From the NCBI RefSeq assembly GCF_001613145.1, contig NZ_BDBU01000013.1:62001-126000 (forward strand): 64,000 nucleotides of DNA, given 5' to 3'. Numbering within the stretch: position 1 is the stretch's first letter; each line of letters opens with the position of its first letter. The notes under the pieces are model-generated. The model saw only the letters and a list, made by a program, of their open reading frames with translations. It was not told the origin of the DNA and ran no database searches. The position numbers and the translations under genes were made by a program. The stretch is from Nocardia jejuensis NBRC 103114. GTDB lineage: Bacteria; Actinomycetota; Actinomycetes; Mycobacteriales; Mycobacteriaceae. Of this stretch, positions 54,554 to 62,544 are shown in pieces.

Positions 54554-55171
54554 CGTCCGTCTCCTTCGAATCCTAAGTCGCCCAGGATAATAGCGTTCGC
54601 CCTGCGATCCGGGGCCGGAGGGCTCACAACCCGGGCACCCCGGGCGTGATGCGGGCTGACGGTGTGTGCCACCGTCGGTCCTGGCGTGCCTACCCTGCCG
54701 CCCGACTCGACCGCGCCGGGTCGGTGCCGCACACTCGGATTACCGGTTCCAGTGTGCCGGTGCACCGGCACCCCGGTGGCGCATCACGACCCGATCGCGA
54801 GCCGCCGCCGTCGTATGGCTGCCGGAGCTGCAGTGGCCCCGGACGCGGCGTTTCGCAGACGCGACGCGTCCGGGACCGCTCCCCCTACACGTGACACTGC
54901 TCACCTCCCGCTCCAACTCGCACCCTCCGGAACAGGCAGTGTCGGTCCCTGTACCGACAACTGTCACTCGGAACGGCCGAACCGTAGCCTGCCGGTGATC
55001 TTGTACGCCTAGAGTGGCGCAGGTCGGCTCAGCTCCTGTCCCACCCCGCGAACCGCGGGCTGACAAGAGAAGCCATCCGGGCGGTTCGACATCGACGTCA
55101 CCGCCGAGGCGAGTCGAAACCCCCAGCCCGCATGCCGTGAACCGGCGTCGGGCAGAAACTGGAGATCTTCA
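54554..55171. other. 618-base intergenic region with palindromes
   Basis: No convincing gene. It contains the perfect 18-bp palindrome GTGCCGGTGCACCGGCAC (54754-54771) and a hairpin with 10-bp arms at 54838-54847 and 54865-54874. The left end must hold the promoter of the 58-residue protein gene and the right end that of the small gene at 55172. Confidence 0.5.
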
Positions 55172-55354
55172 GTGACTTCAGATCAGCGCGGCATCACACC
55201 CGTCGTCCGCACCCGCACCACCGCTCGCACCGCGCCGACCATCACGAGCACGTCCGAGGACGATGGACCCGTGGTGCGCTGGCCGGAGCCCAGCCGCCTC
55301 GAGTCCTGGTGGGACGCGATCATGTACCCGACCGCGCCGCCCGCTTCGGCCTGA
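55172..55354 (+). CDS. Hypothetical 60-residue protein
   Basis: GTG 55172 has GGAG seven bases upstream. The product is threonine- and arginine-rich with a tryptophan-containing end (VRWPEPSRLESWWDAIMYPT). It is convergent with the STAS-HATPase gene, three bases apart. No family recognised. Confidence 0.45.
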   Translation: MTSDQRGITPVVRTRTTARTAPTITSTSEDDGPVVRWPEPSRLESWWDAIMYPTAPPASA

Positions 55355-55357
55355 CGA

Positions 55358-56134
55358 TCAACCTCGGCCGACGACCGGAGCTTCGCACCGGTCGATGGCC
55401 AGCACCGCCCACACCACCTTGCCCATCGGCCACTGCGGCGCACACCCCCAGGTCCGCGCCAGTCGCGACACCACGTGCAGGCCGTCGTGGATGGAGCCGT
55501 CGGCGCCGGGCTCACGCAGCACCGCTTCGCGCGGATCTCCGTCGCCGACCGCCATGCTGAACAGGCCGTTTCGCAGTTCCAGACGCACCTGTACATCACC
55601 GTCCGCTCGGCTGTGCACGTGCGTGTTCTCCATGAGTTCCGTGATGATCAGCAGGGCGTAGACGCGGACTTCCAGGATGTTCCAGCGCACGCAGGTCGCT
55701 TCCACGAAACGCCGGGCGTACCGAGCACAACTGTCTATCGGCGCCAGATCCAGCACGGCGCGGCGCCGAGCGGGTCCGGCCGCGAGTTCGCGCACCGCCT
55801 CGCCCACGCTCTCGTATACGGGGATCGACCGTCGTATCGCGCTCGCACGCAACCGCGCTCGCCGTGTCGGCTCGGCGACCACCAGCACGATCGGGACCCC
55901 GGGCCACTCCCGCACTCGCATCCAGGCGCTGGTGAACGCGCCATAGAGAGGCCGGTCCTGCACCCGCAGCTCGTCCAGGACCACGATCAACGCATCCGGC
56001 TCATCCACCGCGTACTTCACCAGGGTGTCGGTGAAGTCGCGATAGTTCATCGGAGTCAAATCCCCCTCGGGGCATACGGCATAGCAACCGTCCACCTCGG
56101 TCACCGTCCACTGAAACTTCTTGTGTGCCTGCAC
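55358..56134 (-). CDS. STAS-like plus HATPase_c fusion (anti-sigma regulatory type)
   Basis: This 258-residue protein combines a STAS-like domain (residues 8-115; VTEVDGCYAVCPEGDLTPMN, ALIVVLDELRVQDRPLYGAF) with a GHKL ATPase domain of the RsbW type. The ATPase shows the N-box ITELMENTHVHS and the G1 box VGDGDPREAV. In the general-stress pathway these two functions are usually separate, as antagonist and anti-sigma kinase. The STAS phosphorylation serine is not obvious. No sigma factor gene is adjacent. The start GTG 56134 follows AGGTGAT. Confidence 0.75.
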   Translation of the reverse strand: MQAHKKFQWTVTEVDGCYAVCPEGDLTPMNYRDFTDTLVKYAVDEPDALIVVLDELRVQDRPLYGAFTSAWMRVREWPGVPIVLVVAEPTRRARLRASAIRRSIPVYESVGEAVRELAAGPARRRAVLDLAPIDSCARYARRFVEATCVRWNILEVRVYALLIITELMENTHVHSRADGDVQVRLELRNGLFSMAVGDGDPREAVLREPGADGSIHDGLHVVSRLARTWGCAPQWPMGKVVWAVLAIDRCEAPVVGRG

Positions 56135-56469
56135 CTTCGATCACCTGATTCGACTCGTACAGCCGCGTCGGAAGCTGCCTGAAACGACGGCCCCGAATCA
56201 GCGGCAGGTCCGGCCGCCTCTCGGTCGGCCACCGACGCCTCGGTGACCGGACCCACGCAACGAGGATCGCGGCGCTCGTGTAACCCCAGAGCTTCCCTCT
56301 GTCATCGGCGACTACCCGGTTCGACGAGATGAAACCCCGTTCACAACCGGGCGGGAATCCGGCACCGCTCACGGTCTCGCGCAAGCCTGCTCGGACCTGA
56401 GCGGAGCCTGCGGTGATCCGGCCGGCGACCGCCCTGCGGTCAACCGCCCGAGGACAGCGGGCGCCCAGG
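56135..56469. other. Intergenic region, no gene seen
   Basis: Both flanking genes are on the minus strand. The 335 bases carry only frames without ribosome sites or family matches and should hold the promoter of the STAS-HATPase gene. Confidence 0.45.
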
Positions 56470-57318
56470 TCACGGCCCGGGTGAGCGCAGTTCGGACAGC
56501 GCGTCCGGGAGGGTTCGAAGCACGCGGGTTCCGGACGGCAGGCCCGCATCGCTCCACCCCGGTCCGGCCGGGCGAACCGACTCGGCGCCCACCACCGCGA
56601 GAAGCCCGGGATCGGCGGTCTCGGGACTCTGCGCCCACACCACCGCCGTACTGCGACGGCTGCGGCGCTCGAGCGCCGCACGCAGCGCCGCCGCGGGGAG
56701 GGAGGCGCCGAGCATATCGGCGTGCACACCCTTTTCCGCCAGCGCGGCACGGAGTATTTCTATTGGCAGAGTGTGGAATTCGCCGGGCGCGCAGGCAAGG
56801 ATGACCGCACCGCGCGCCACGCGATCCGGCGCGGGGGTGATGCGATGCAGTGCGTTGATCACCGCCCAGGACAGCAGGTGCTCGACATCGGTGCATGCCT
56901 CACCCTGCCCCTGCCGGGTGACGATCTGCGCGAATGCCGGACGGCACAGCCCGTCCCAGGTGTCGACCACCCCATGTCGGCGCAGTTGCGATTCGAGCAG
57001 ATCCAGCACGCGCGGTGAATCCAGATGGAACGCCGCATCCAGCAGCGCGTCGATGCCGTGCCCGGGCTCCGGCACCACCGACACGGGATTGACCGCGCGG
57101 GCAGCGCTCGCCGGGCTGGCGCCCGCGCGCACGAGCGCGAGCATTCGCGCCGCGACGTCGATGTCCGCGCGCGAGTACAGCCGGTGCCGACCGGACCGAT
57201 GGCGCTGCGGGCCGATCCCGTACCGCTGGCTCCAGCTTCGCAGCGTCGCGACCGGCATGCCGAGTTCTTCGGCTACCACCCGGACCGGGTAGGCCTCCTG
57301 CTCGTGGACGCCGGTCAC
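56470..57318 (-). CDS. MerR regulator with B12-binding-like domain (LitR/CarH type)
   Basis: This 282-residue protein has a MerR winged helix at the N-terminus (YPVRVVAEELGMPVATLRSW, RHRLYSRADIDVAARMLALV), a helical domain and a cobalamin-binding-like domain at about residues 165-270. The stretch ACAPGEFHTLPIEILRAALA holds a histidine where LitR/CarH proteins have one (GE-x-H), and DMLGASLPAAALRAAL follows. Such proteins use adenosylcobalamin as a light sensor and de-repress carotenoid genes on illumination. The carotenoid operon ends less than 1 kb away, supporting this role. GTG 57318 is preceded by GGAG. Confidence 0.78.
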   Translation of the reverse strand: MTGVHEQEAYPVRVVAEELGMPVATLRSWSQRYGIGPQRHRSGRHRLYSRADIDVAARMLALVRAGASPASAARAVNPVSVVPEPGHGIDALLDAAFHLDSPRVLDLLESQLRRHGVVDTWDGLCRPAFAQIVTRQGQGEACTDVEHLLSWAVINALHRITPAPDRVARGAVILACAPGEFHTLPIEILRAALAEKGVHADMLGASLPAAALRAALERRSRRSTAVVWAQSPETADPGLLAVVGAESVRPAGPGWSDAGLPSGTRVLRTLPDALSELRSPGP

Positions 57319-57716
57319 GACCGCTCTCCTTCCCCAGGCTGCGCCGCCTGACGAGGCCGGCACGCTCCCGTCAGATTAACTCTCCCGGTACGCACCGGTA
57401 AGCGGTGGCATAGAAGCCGCTCATCGGCCTCGATGGATCTCGCCGAACCCGGCGATGGTCCAGCCGACCGGGGCCGACCGGGATGCTCGTCGCCCTCGAC
57501 CGTGTGCGCCGGAACGGCGCGATCGAAAAGAAGTACGGACTTTGCATCGTTTTTGCATCGTATTCTGACTAAGGTGGAGACCACCACGGCACTCGAACAG
57601 TGCGCACATTCACCACACAGCAGGCGAAATCGCCTGGTAACGAACAACTCTCGTGGTCCGCCGAGGCGCGGACGCTACGGTCCGCCACCCGGGAGGATCA
57701 CTCGTAGGAGAATGCT
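57319..57716. promoter_or_regulatory. Shared promoter region of the MerR regulator and a secreted protein gene
   Basis: These 398 bases contain a direct repeat TTTGCATCGT at 57541-57550 and 57552-57561, then TATTCT as a possible -10 (57561-57566) for the secreted protein gene. A MerR/LitR protein could bind there. No gene is supported in the stretch. Confidence 0.5.
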
Positions 57717-58211
57717 ATGAACGTCTCAACTCTCACTCGTCGCAGCGGAGCCGCCCTGCTCGGGACCGCTCCCATCGTGTTCGCCCTGTGCCTGAGTTCG
57801 CCCCAGGCCGCAGCCGAGAGCACCGCATGCCCCGCACCCGGCACCTCGGCGACATCGGTGGCACTCGAGGGCGCGCAATGCTCGGCCACCAGCACCGGCG
57901 GTGCGGCAGCCGCCTACGGACTCGACGGCAACGCGGCAGCCGAAGCGGGCCCGACCAGCCTGTCGCTGGCCATCGCCCAGGGCGGCGGTAGAGCCACCTC
58001 CGAGGCGTCCACCCTCTCCGGCCCCGCGGCGATCGCGATCGGACCGGGCGCGACCGTATCCGCGGCCGGGGTGCGCCCGGGCTTGTCGATCGGCATCGCC
58101 GGTCCGGGTGCGAACGTGATCATCACCGGTGACACCACGCCCACCTGCAGCGGCGGGTTCGGATTCGCCGGCGACTTCCAGACCCTGCAGGGTTGTCTGT
58201 CGCTTCGCTGA
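57717..58211 (+). CDS. Secreted alanine/glycine-rich protein
   Basis: This 164-residue protein has a Sec signal peptide (LTRRSGAALLGTAPIVFALC, cleavage near AAAES). The mature part is low in charge, rich in Ala, Gly, Ser and Thr, and has four cysteines (TACPA, AQCSA, PTCSG, QGCLS). It resembles DUF6764-like secreted proteins of nocardiae, an assignment I hold loosely. It is divergent from the MerR regulator and convergent with the crt operon. Confidence 0.65.
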   Translation: MNVSTLTRRSGAALLGTAPIVFALCLSSPQAAAESTACPAPGTSATSVALEGAQCSATSTGGAAAAYGLDGNAAAEAGPTSLSLAIAQGGGRATSEASTLSGPAAIAIGPGATVSAAGVRPGLSIGIAGPGANVIITGDTTPTCSGGFGFAGDFQTLQGCLSLR

Positions 58212-58222
58212 GTTGTGCGGCG

Positions 58223-58260
58223 ACCGGTCGTGGCCTCGCGCGTGCGAGGCCACGACCGGT
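58223..58260. terminator. Bidirectional hairpin terminator between secreted protein and crt operon
   Basis: A perfect 17-bp stem (58223-58239 with 58244-58260) and four-base loop end exactly at the stop of the last crt operon gene. Confidence 0.85.
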
Positions 58261-58261
58261 T

Positions 58262-59275
58262 CTAGCTCTGGTGGGTGCGCAACAGATACCGGCGTTCGGC
58301 ATAAGCCAGATCATCGCGCCACAACCGAGTCGCCGCACGGTTCATCATGGGACGCACCAGCGGCAGCGCCCGCCGCGCATGCCGGAATCCGGGACGCGCG
58401 GAGGTCGCGATGGTGGTCTCCACCACCGCCGTCCGCGCCCGGCCGTCCGGGCCCGGACCCAGTGGGGTGGCGTGGGTTTCGACCACGCTGCCCGCTCCCT
58501 CTCCCTCGACTATGCGCATCACGATGGTGCGGGGATCCGGGCAGCTGAACTCCGCCCGCACCGGAACTCCCAGGCTTCGGGTCACCCGGAAGGTCACGTC
58601 CAGTTCGAACCGGTGATTCTCCTCGGTGATGTCCGCTTTCGGAGGCGTCCGGGTCACCTCCAAACGGGCGAAGGAGTAGGGGTGGAACCAGGACCCGTGC
58701 CAGGGATCGAGCCGATTGGCGATGATGTCGCGGGGTTCGCACACCCCGATCAGCCGGGTGACCGCGTGCACGGTCGTATCCGCGGGTCGTTCACCCAGAA
58801 TCGGAGCATCGGTGGGCGTTTCCGCGCCGGCCGAGTCCACTCGCACCCAGGCCAGCACTCCGTCGTCGTGGCTCGGGTAGGGGCACCATCGTGACGCGTT
58901 GTCCTCGGGTCCGACCCGCATTCCGTGCCAGCGGCAGATCAACGCGTTGTTCTCGACCTGCGCGGTCGCCAGCGGCGCGCCCAGATGAGGGCAGGCGCCG
59001 GGCCCGGCGTGCAGGGTGCCCGCCTCGTCGCGCCAGAGCACGATTTCCCTGCCCGCGACTTTCGCACCGTACGGGCGGCCGCGGCCGATCGCGTCGCTGG
59101 CCGCGACCACGTACCAGTTGCCCGAGGGGCGCTGCTGGGACCAGCGCAGGGCCGCAGCGATCAGACCGGGGTCCGCATCCCGATAGGTGGGTTGCTGACG
59201 CGACCACTTCTCGGGCGTGAAGCGTTGTAGCGGAGACTTTTCCGGCCAGTTCACCAGTTCGAGGCGAATGCTCAT
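58262..59275 (-). CDS. Rieske [2Fe-2S] DUF5914 protein of the carotenoid operon
   Basis: This 337-residue protein has an N-terminal Rieske domain with the cluster ligands in CPHLGAP (C-x-H) and CRWHG (C-x-x-H). A C-terminal DUF5914-type domain follows (RLDPWHGSWFHPYSFARLEV). The layout resembles ring-hydroxylating oxygenases and the cyanobacterial CruH protein of aromatic carotenoid synthesis. It overlaps the crtU-like gene by ATGA. It may oxidise a methyl group or ring of the aromatic carotenoid, which is inference from context. It is the last gene of the operon. Confidence 0.85.
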   Translation of the reverse strand: MSIRLELVNWPEKSPLQRFTPEKWSRQQPTYRDADPGLIAAALRWSQQRPSGNWYVVAASDAIGRGRPYGAKVAGREIVLWRDEAGTLHAGPGACPHLGAPLATAQVENNALICRWHGMRVGPEDNASRWCPYPSHDDGVLAWVRVDSAGAETPTDAPILGERPADTTVHAVTRLIGVCEPRDIIANRLDPWHGSWFHPYSFARLEVTRTPPKADITEENHRFELDVTFRVTRSLGVPVRAEFSCPDPRTIVMRIVEGEGAGSVVETHATPLGPGPDGRARTAVVETTIATSARPGFRHARRALPLVRPMMNRAATRLWRDDLAYAERRYLLRTHQS

Positions 59276-60861
59276 CGGGTGTGCCTTTCGCGCGTCGCGA
59301 GGGTGCGCAGGAGCCGCGAGCGTCCCTGCGCGGGAACCGAGTGCAGGGTGTGACCGGCCGCGTCCCACCCGCGCAGCAGCGTGTTGGCGGCCATCCAGCC
59401 GGTGGTCGCCGCCCGCTCCATCAATGCCACCGGCAGATCGACGCGAATGCCGTCGCCGGCCAGAGCCAGGCGCGGGTGCGGCGTCACCACGCCGGGGCGG
59501 GTGGCGAAATCCCCCGGTGAGAAGCGTGGGCAGTCCTGACGCCACAGCATCGACTCCCCGACGATGGTCGCCTCGGCGGTCTCGGGGTACATCGCGTGCA
59601 GCCGCGCCAGCAGCCGCTCGCGCAGTGCCGCACGTTCCGCCGGTGGCGGAACTGTGTCGGCCGCCGCGTACGCGTGCAGTTCCACGACACTGCCGCCGGT
59701 GGCACCGGCCCATTCCGCGGCCTGGTGCTCGTATCGATCGACCACGCTGATGTTGTCGAGCGGATCCAGACCACCGGTGGCCAGGAAACACGTGCGGTCC
59801 GCACGCACCGGCCGGTCCAGCCACAGCCGCTGCACCGCGAACGCCGGAGCGATCTCCGAGGCCGCCACCCGCGCGCGCCACTGGGCATCGCCGAGGGCCG
59901 GGGACGACTCGACCAGGCGGCGTAGCCCGCCCACATCGAGTGCCAGCACCACCGCGTCCACGCTCGTGCTCGCCCCGGTGTCGGTCGTCAGCCGAAATCC
60001 GTCGCCGTCGGTGTCGATGCGCTCGACGCACACGCCCTTGCCGAACCGGACGGTGCCGGGCCGTTGCGGTGTGGGTGGCGCGCTCAGATACTCCTCGAGC
60101 GGCCGCCAGAGACTGACGTCGAAATTGTCCCGGGCCACATCGAAGACGAGGCCCTCGCTGGATCCGAGGAAGTAGATGTGGAACATCGCCGCCAGCTCGG
60201 CGGCGGACATGCGGCGGGGCTCGATGAAGAAGCTGCGGGAGAACACCTCGAACGCCAGGTGCCGGGCTGACTCGGGAAAGTTGATCTCGCGCAGGAACGT
60301 ATCGGCATCGAGATGATCGAGCTGCTCGTAGATTCCCGGCACCGACACCGCCGCCAGCGGAGCGGCCGCGCGCGGATCCATCCGGATCAGATCGCGCATG
60401 CGGAAGGTGGGGCTGCGCAGCGCGAACGCCAGCGCGTTCCAGGGTGGGGTGCGCGGCAGACCGCGAAAGGTATCTCGGCGCCCGTGCGCATCGACCAGCG
60501 GATAGTCCTCGAGTCTGCGCAGCCTGCTCAGGTCGGGGTCGGTGCGCCCCAGCAACTTTCGCAGGTTGTAGTACTGCGCGAAGAAGGCGTGGAACCCCCG
60601 ATTCATCGCGACGTCGGTCCCGTCGGCCAGCTGTTCGTTCCAGGCGCCGACACGACCACCCAGATAGCGCTCGCGCTCGAGCACCTCCACATCGCACCCT
60701 CGCTCGGCCAAACCGGTCGCGGCGGCCAGGCCCGCGATGCCCGCGCCGACGACAGCCACGCGCGGCGCGGTTCCCACGCGGGACAGGTCACGATGCCCGG
60801 GGGCCGCCGGATAGCGCACCCGGTGTCGATCGCGTCCGTAACCCTCGTGCTGCGCGGTCAT
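59272..60861 (-). CDS. crtU: CrtU-like carotenoid desaturase/methyltransferase (FAD protein)
   Basis: This 529-residue FAD enzyme of the CrtI-related group has the dinucleotide motif VAVVGAGIAGLAAATGLAER, then ERERYLGGRVGAWNEQLADG and NRGFHAFFAQYYNLRKLLGR. The latter is typical of CrtU/CruE isorenieratene synthases, which convert beta-ionone rings to aromatic rings by desaturation and methyl shift. The C-terminal FAD motif LALAGDGIRVDLPVALMERA is intact. ATGA overlaps join it to the genes on both sides. Confidence 0.83.
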   Translation of the reverse strand: MTAQHEGYGRDRHRVRYPAAPGHRDLSRVGTAPRVAVVGAGIAGLAAATGLAERGCDVEVLERERYLGGRVGAWNEQLADGTDVAMNRGFHAFFAQYYNLRKLLGRTDPDLSRLRRLEDYPLVDAHGRRDTFRGLPRTPPWNALAFALRSPTFRMRDLIRMDPRAAAPLAAVSVPGIYEQLDHLDADTFLREINFPESARHLAFEVFSRSFFIEPRRMSAAELAAMFHIYFLGSSEGLVFDVARDNFDVSLWRPLEEYLSAPPTPQRPGTVRFGKGVCVERIDTDGDGFRLTTDTGASTSVDAVVLALDVGGLRRLVESSPALGDAQWRARVAASEIAPAFAVQRLWLDRPVRADRTCFLATGGLDPLDNISVVDRYEHQAAEWAGATGGSVVELHAYAAADTVPPPAERAALRERLLARLHAMYPETAEATIVGESMLWRQDCPRFSPGDFATRPGVVTPHPRLALAGDGIRVDLPVALMERAATTGWMAANTLLRGWDAAGHTLHSVPAQGRSRLLRTLATRERHTR

Positions 60862-61190
60862 CGTCGAGCACCGATCTGTCGTTGCCGGGTACGCTCCCAG
60901 CCCAGCAGTACCGCCGTGACCAGCGCAAATCCGAACAAGTAGTCCTCCACCGGAATGTCCCACGGAAAGCGCAGCCCGAGAATGTGTTTCGGGCTGTACA
61001 CCACGATGGGCGTGGGGCCCGCGGTGAGCCAGCCGTCGACCAGGATCTGGAACCCGAACACGATCACCATCGTGATCCAGTAGGCCGGGCGGTGAAACAG
61101 CCCGGTGTGCAGCACCTTCGATTCGATCAGGCACACCAGCACGACCGCGACGATCGCGGGCAGCGTGTACCCGATGCCGGTGAGATTCAT
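60858..61190 (-). CDS. crtYd: Lycopene cyclase subunit, CrtYd type
   Basis: This 110-residue three-helix membrane protein contains VLVCLIESKVLHTGLFHRPA, GWLTAGPTPIVVYSPKHILG and the conserved WDIPVEDYLFGFALV. It is the second half of the heterodimeric lycopene cyclase found in actinobacteria. Together with the upstream subunit it closes the ends of lycopene. The presence of crtU and absence of a lycopene elongase favour beta-cyclase (c/d) over epsilon-cyclase (e/f). ATGA overlaps on both sides. Confidence 0.88.
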   Translation of the reverse strand: MNLTGIGYTLPAIVAVVLVCLIESKVLHTGLFHRPAYWITMVIVFGFQILVDGWLTAGPTPIVVYSPKHILGLRFPWDIPVEDYLFGFALVTAVLLGWERTRQRQIGARR

Positions 61191-61537
61191 TGCGGCGCCG
61201 CCCGTTCGGTACCGGCGATGCGGCGCCTGCCGAGCTCGAGCAGGTTCTCGACCGCGACGAAGGTGAGCAGCCCGCACACCGGCACGACGAGAAAGAACAG
61301 CAGTTCCTCGAGCGGCATCGCACCGGGCAGCAGCACCCCGAGGGTGAAACGCGGATCGAAGCCCCACACCCCCGCGGCGATCGCGACCAGATCCCACACC
61401 ACGAACAACGCCGCCGCGGGCCACAACGCGCCCAGGAGCAGGCGCGGGCGCCGATACACACCCGGACCGAGGAACTCGAGCGGCGCGGTCACCAGGACGC
61501 ACGCCGACAATGCCAGCAGATAATGCCAATGATCCAT
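61187..61537 (-). CDS. crtYc: Lycopene cyclase subunit, CrtYc type
   Basis: This 116-residue three-helix membrane protein begins DHWHYLLALSACVLVTAPLE and carries the motif GAMPLEELLFFLVVPVCGLL with its conserved P-x-E-E. ATG 61537 is preferred because GAGG lies six bases upstream; a GTG at 61549 overlapping the crtB stop would add four residues. It works as a dimer with the next gene product. Confidence 0.88.
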   Translation of the reverse strand: MDHWHYLLALSACVLVTAPLEFLGPGVYRRPRLLLGALWPAAALFVVWDLVAIAAGVWGFDPRFTLGVLLPGAMPLEELLFFLVVPVCGLLTFVAVENLLELGRRRIAGTERAAPQ

Positions 61538-61545
61538 GTCCTGCC

Positions 61546-62544
61546 TCACCTGTGCTCACGCGGATCGGCCGTCTCCCACGACGCGTGCGGGACTTCGCTC
61601 ACCGGGGCCGGTGGCTGGGAGCCCGCGATCCGCCTGGCTCGCCACGCCCGCGCGAAACCCAGTGCCCCGACCCGGATTCGGCGCCCGGTGCCCACGGTGG
61701 CCCGGCGACCGAACACCTCGAGATCATTGTCCTCGATGCGGTCGAGAATCTCGCCGTACAGCACCGCGGCGGTATCGACGCACGGCCGTGAGCGGGGCGC
61801 GAGCAGTGCGGTCCCCGCACGCGCGTACGCGTAGATCTCCCGGGTGATGCGAAGCTGCTCCGCCAGTGCGCTCCGCACGCGGGTATCGACACGGCCCCGG
61901 CTCCGACACCACAGCAGCCGGTCCCGGTCGACCCCGTGCGCGGCGAGTTCATCGGCGGGCAGGTACACGCGACCGCGAGCGAGATCCTCGTCCACATCAC
62001 GCAGGAAGTTGGTGAGCTGGAAGGCTTTTCCGAGCGCTGCCGCGTAGGGCGCGGCGTCGGCCACCGGCCCGGTGGTGCCCAGAATCGGCAGCAGTTGCAG
62101 GCCGATCACCTCCGCGGAGCCGTAGACATAATGGTCCAGCGCCGCGCGGTCGGGATAGTCGGTGACCGACAGGTCCATCCGCATCGATGTCAGGAAGGCA
62201 TCGAACAGATCCCCGGGAATCCGGTAGGCGCGCGCCGTGTGCAGCACGGCCGCCAGCACCGGATCCCCACCGGAGTCGGCGGAGCCGAATTGCCCGGCGA
62301 GGGTCCGTAATCGGGACGCTCGTTCGGCGCCGGTCAGCGCGGGGTCGACCTCGTCCAGAATGTCGTCCGCACGGCGGGCGAATCCGTACAGCGCGTGCAC
62401 CGCGGGGCGCTGATCCGGTGCCAGCAGCCGAGTCGCCAGGAAGAAGGTCTTGCCGTGCGCGGCGTTGAGCTCGCGACAGCGCCGGTACGACTCGCGCAGG
62501 TCCGGGTCGGTGATGCCCGCCGCGTCGAGCTCGGCGCGCGTCAT
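61546..62544 (-). CDS. crtB: Phytoene synthase CrtB
   Basis: This 332-residue squalene/phytoene synthase joins two geranylgeranyl diphosphates to phytoene. Both aspartate motifs are present: ARRADDILDEVDP and NFLRDVDEDLARGRVYLP. Also conserved are NAAHGKTFFLATRLL at the start and GSAEVIGLQLLPIL. No geranylgeranyl diphosphate synthase gene (crtE) is in the window; it may lie beyond the right edge. The start overlaps the crtI stop by ATGA. Confidence 0.94.
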   Translation of the reverse strand: MTRAELDAAGITDPDLRESYRRCRELNAAHGKTFFLATRLLAPDQRPAVHALYGFARRADDILDEVDPALTGAERASRLRTLAGQFGSADSGGDPVLAAVLHTARAYRIPGDLFDAFLTSMRMDLSVTDYPDRAALDHYVYGSAEVIGLQLLPILGTTGPVADAAPYAAALGKAFQLTNFLRDVDEDLARGRVYLPADELAAHGVDRDRLLWCRSRGRVDTRVRSALAEQLRITREIYAYARAGTALLAPRSRPCVDTAAVLYGEILDRIEDNDLEVFGRRATVGTGRRIRVGALGFARAWRARRIAGSQPPAPVSEVPHASWETADPREHR

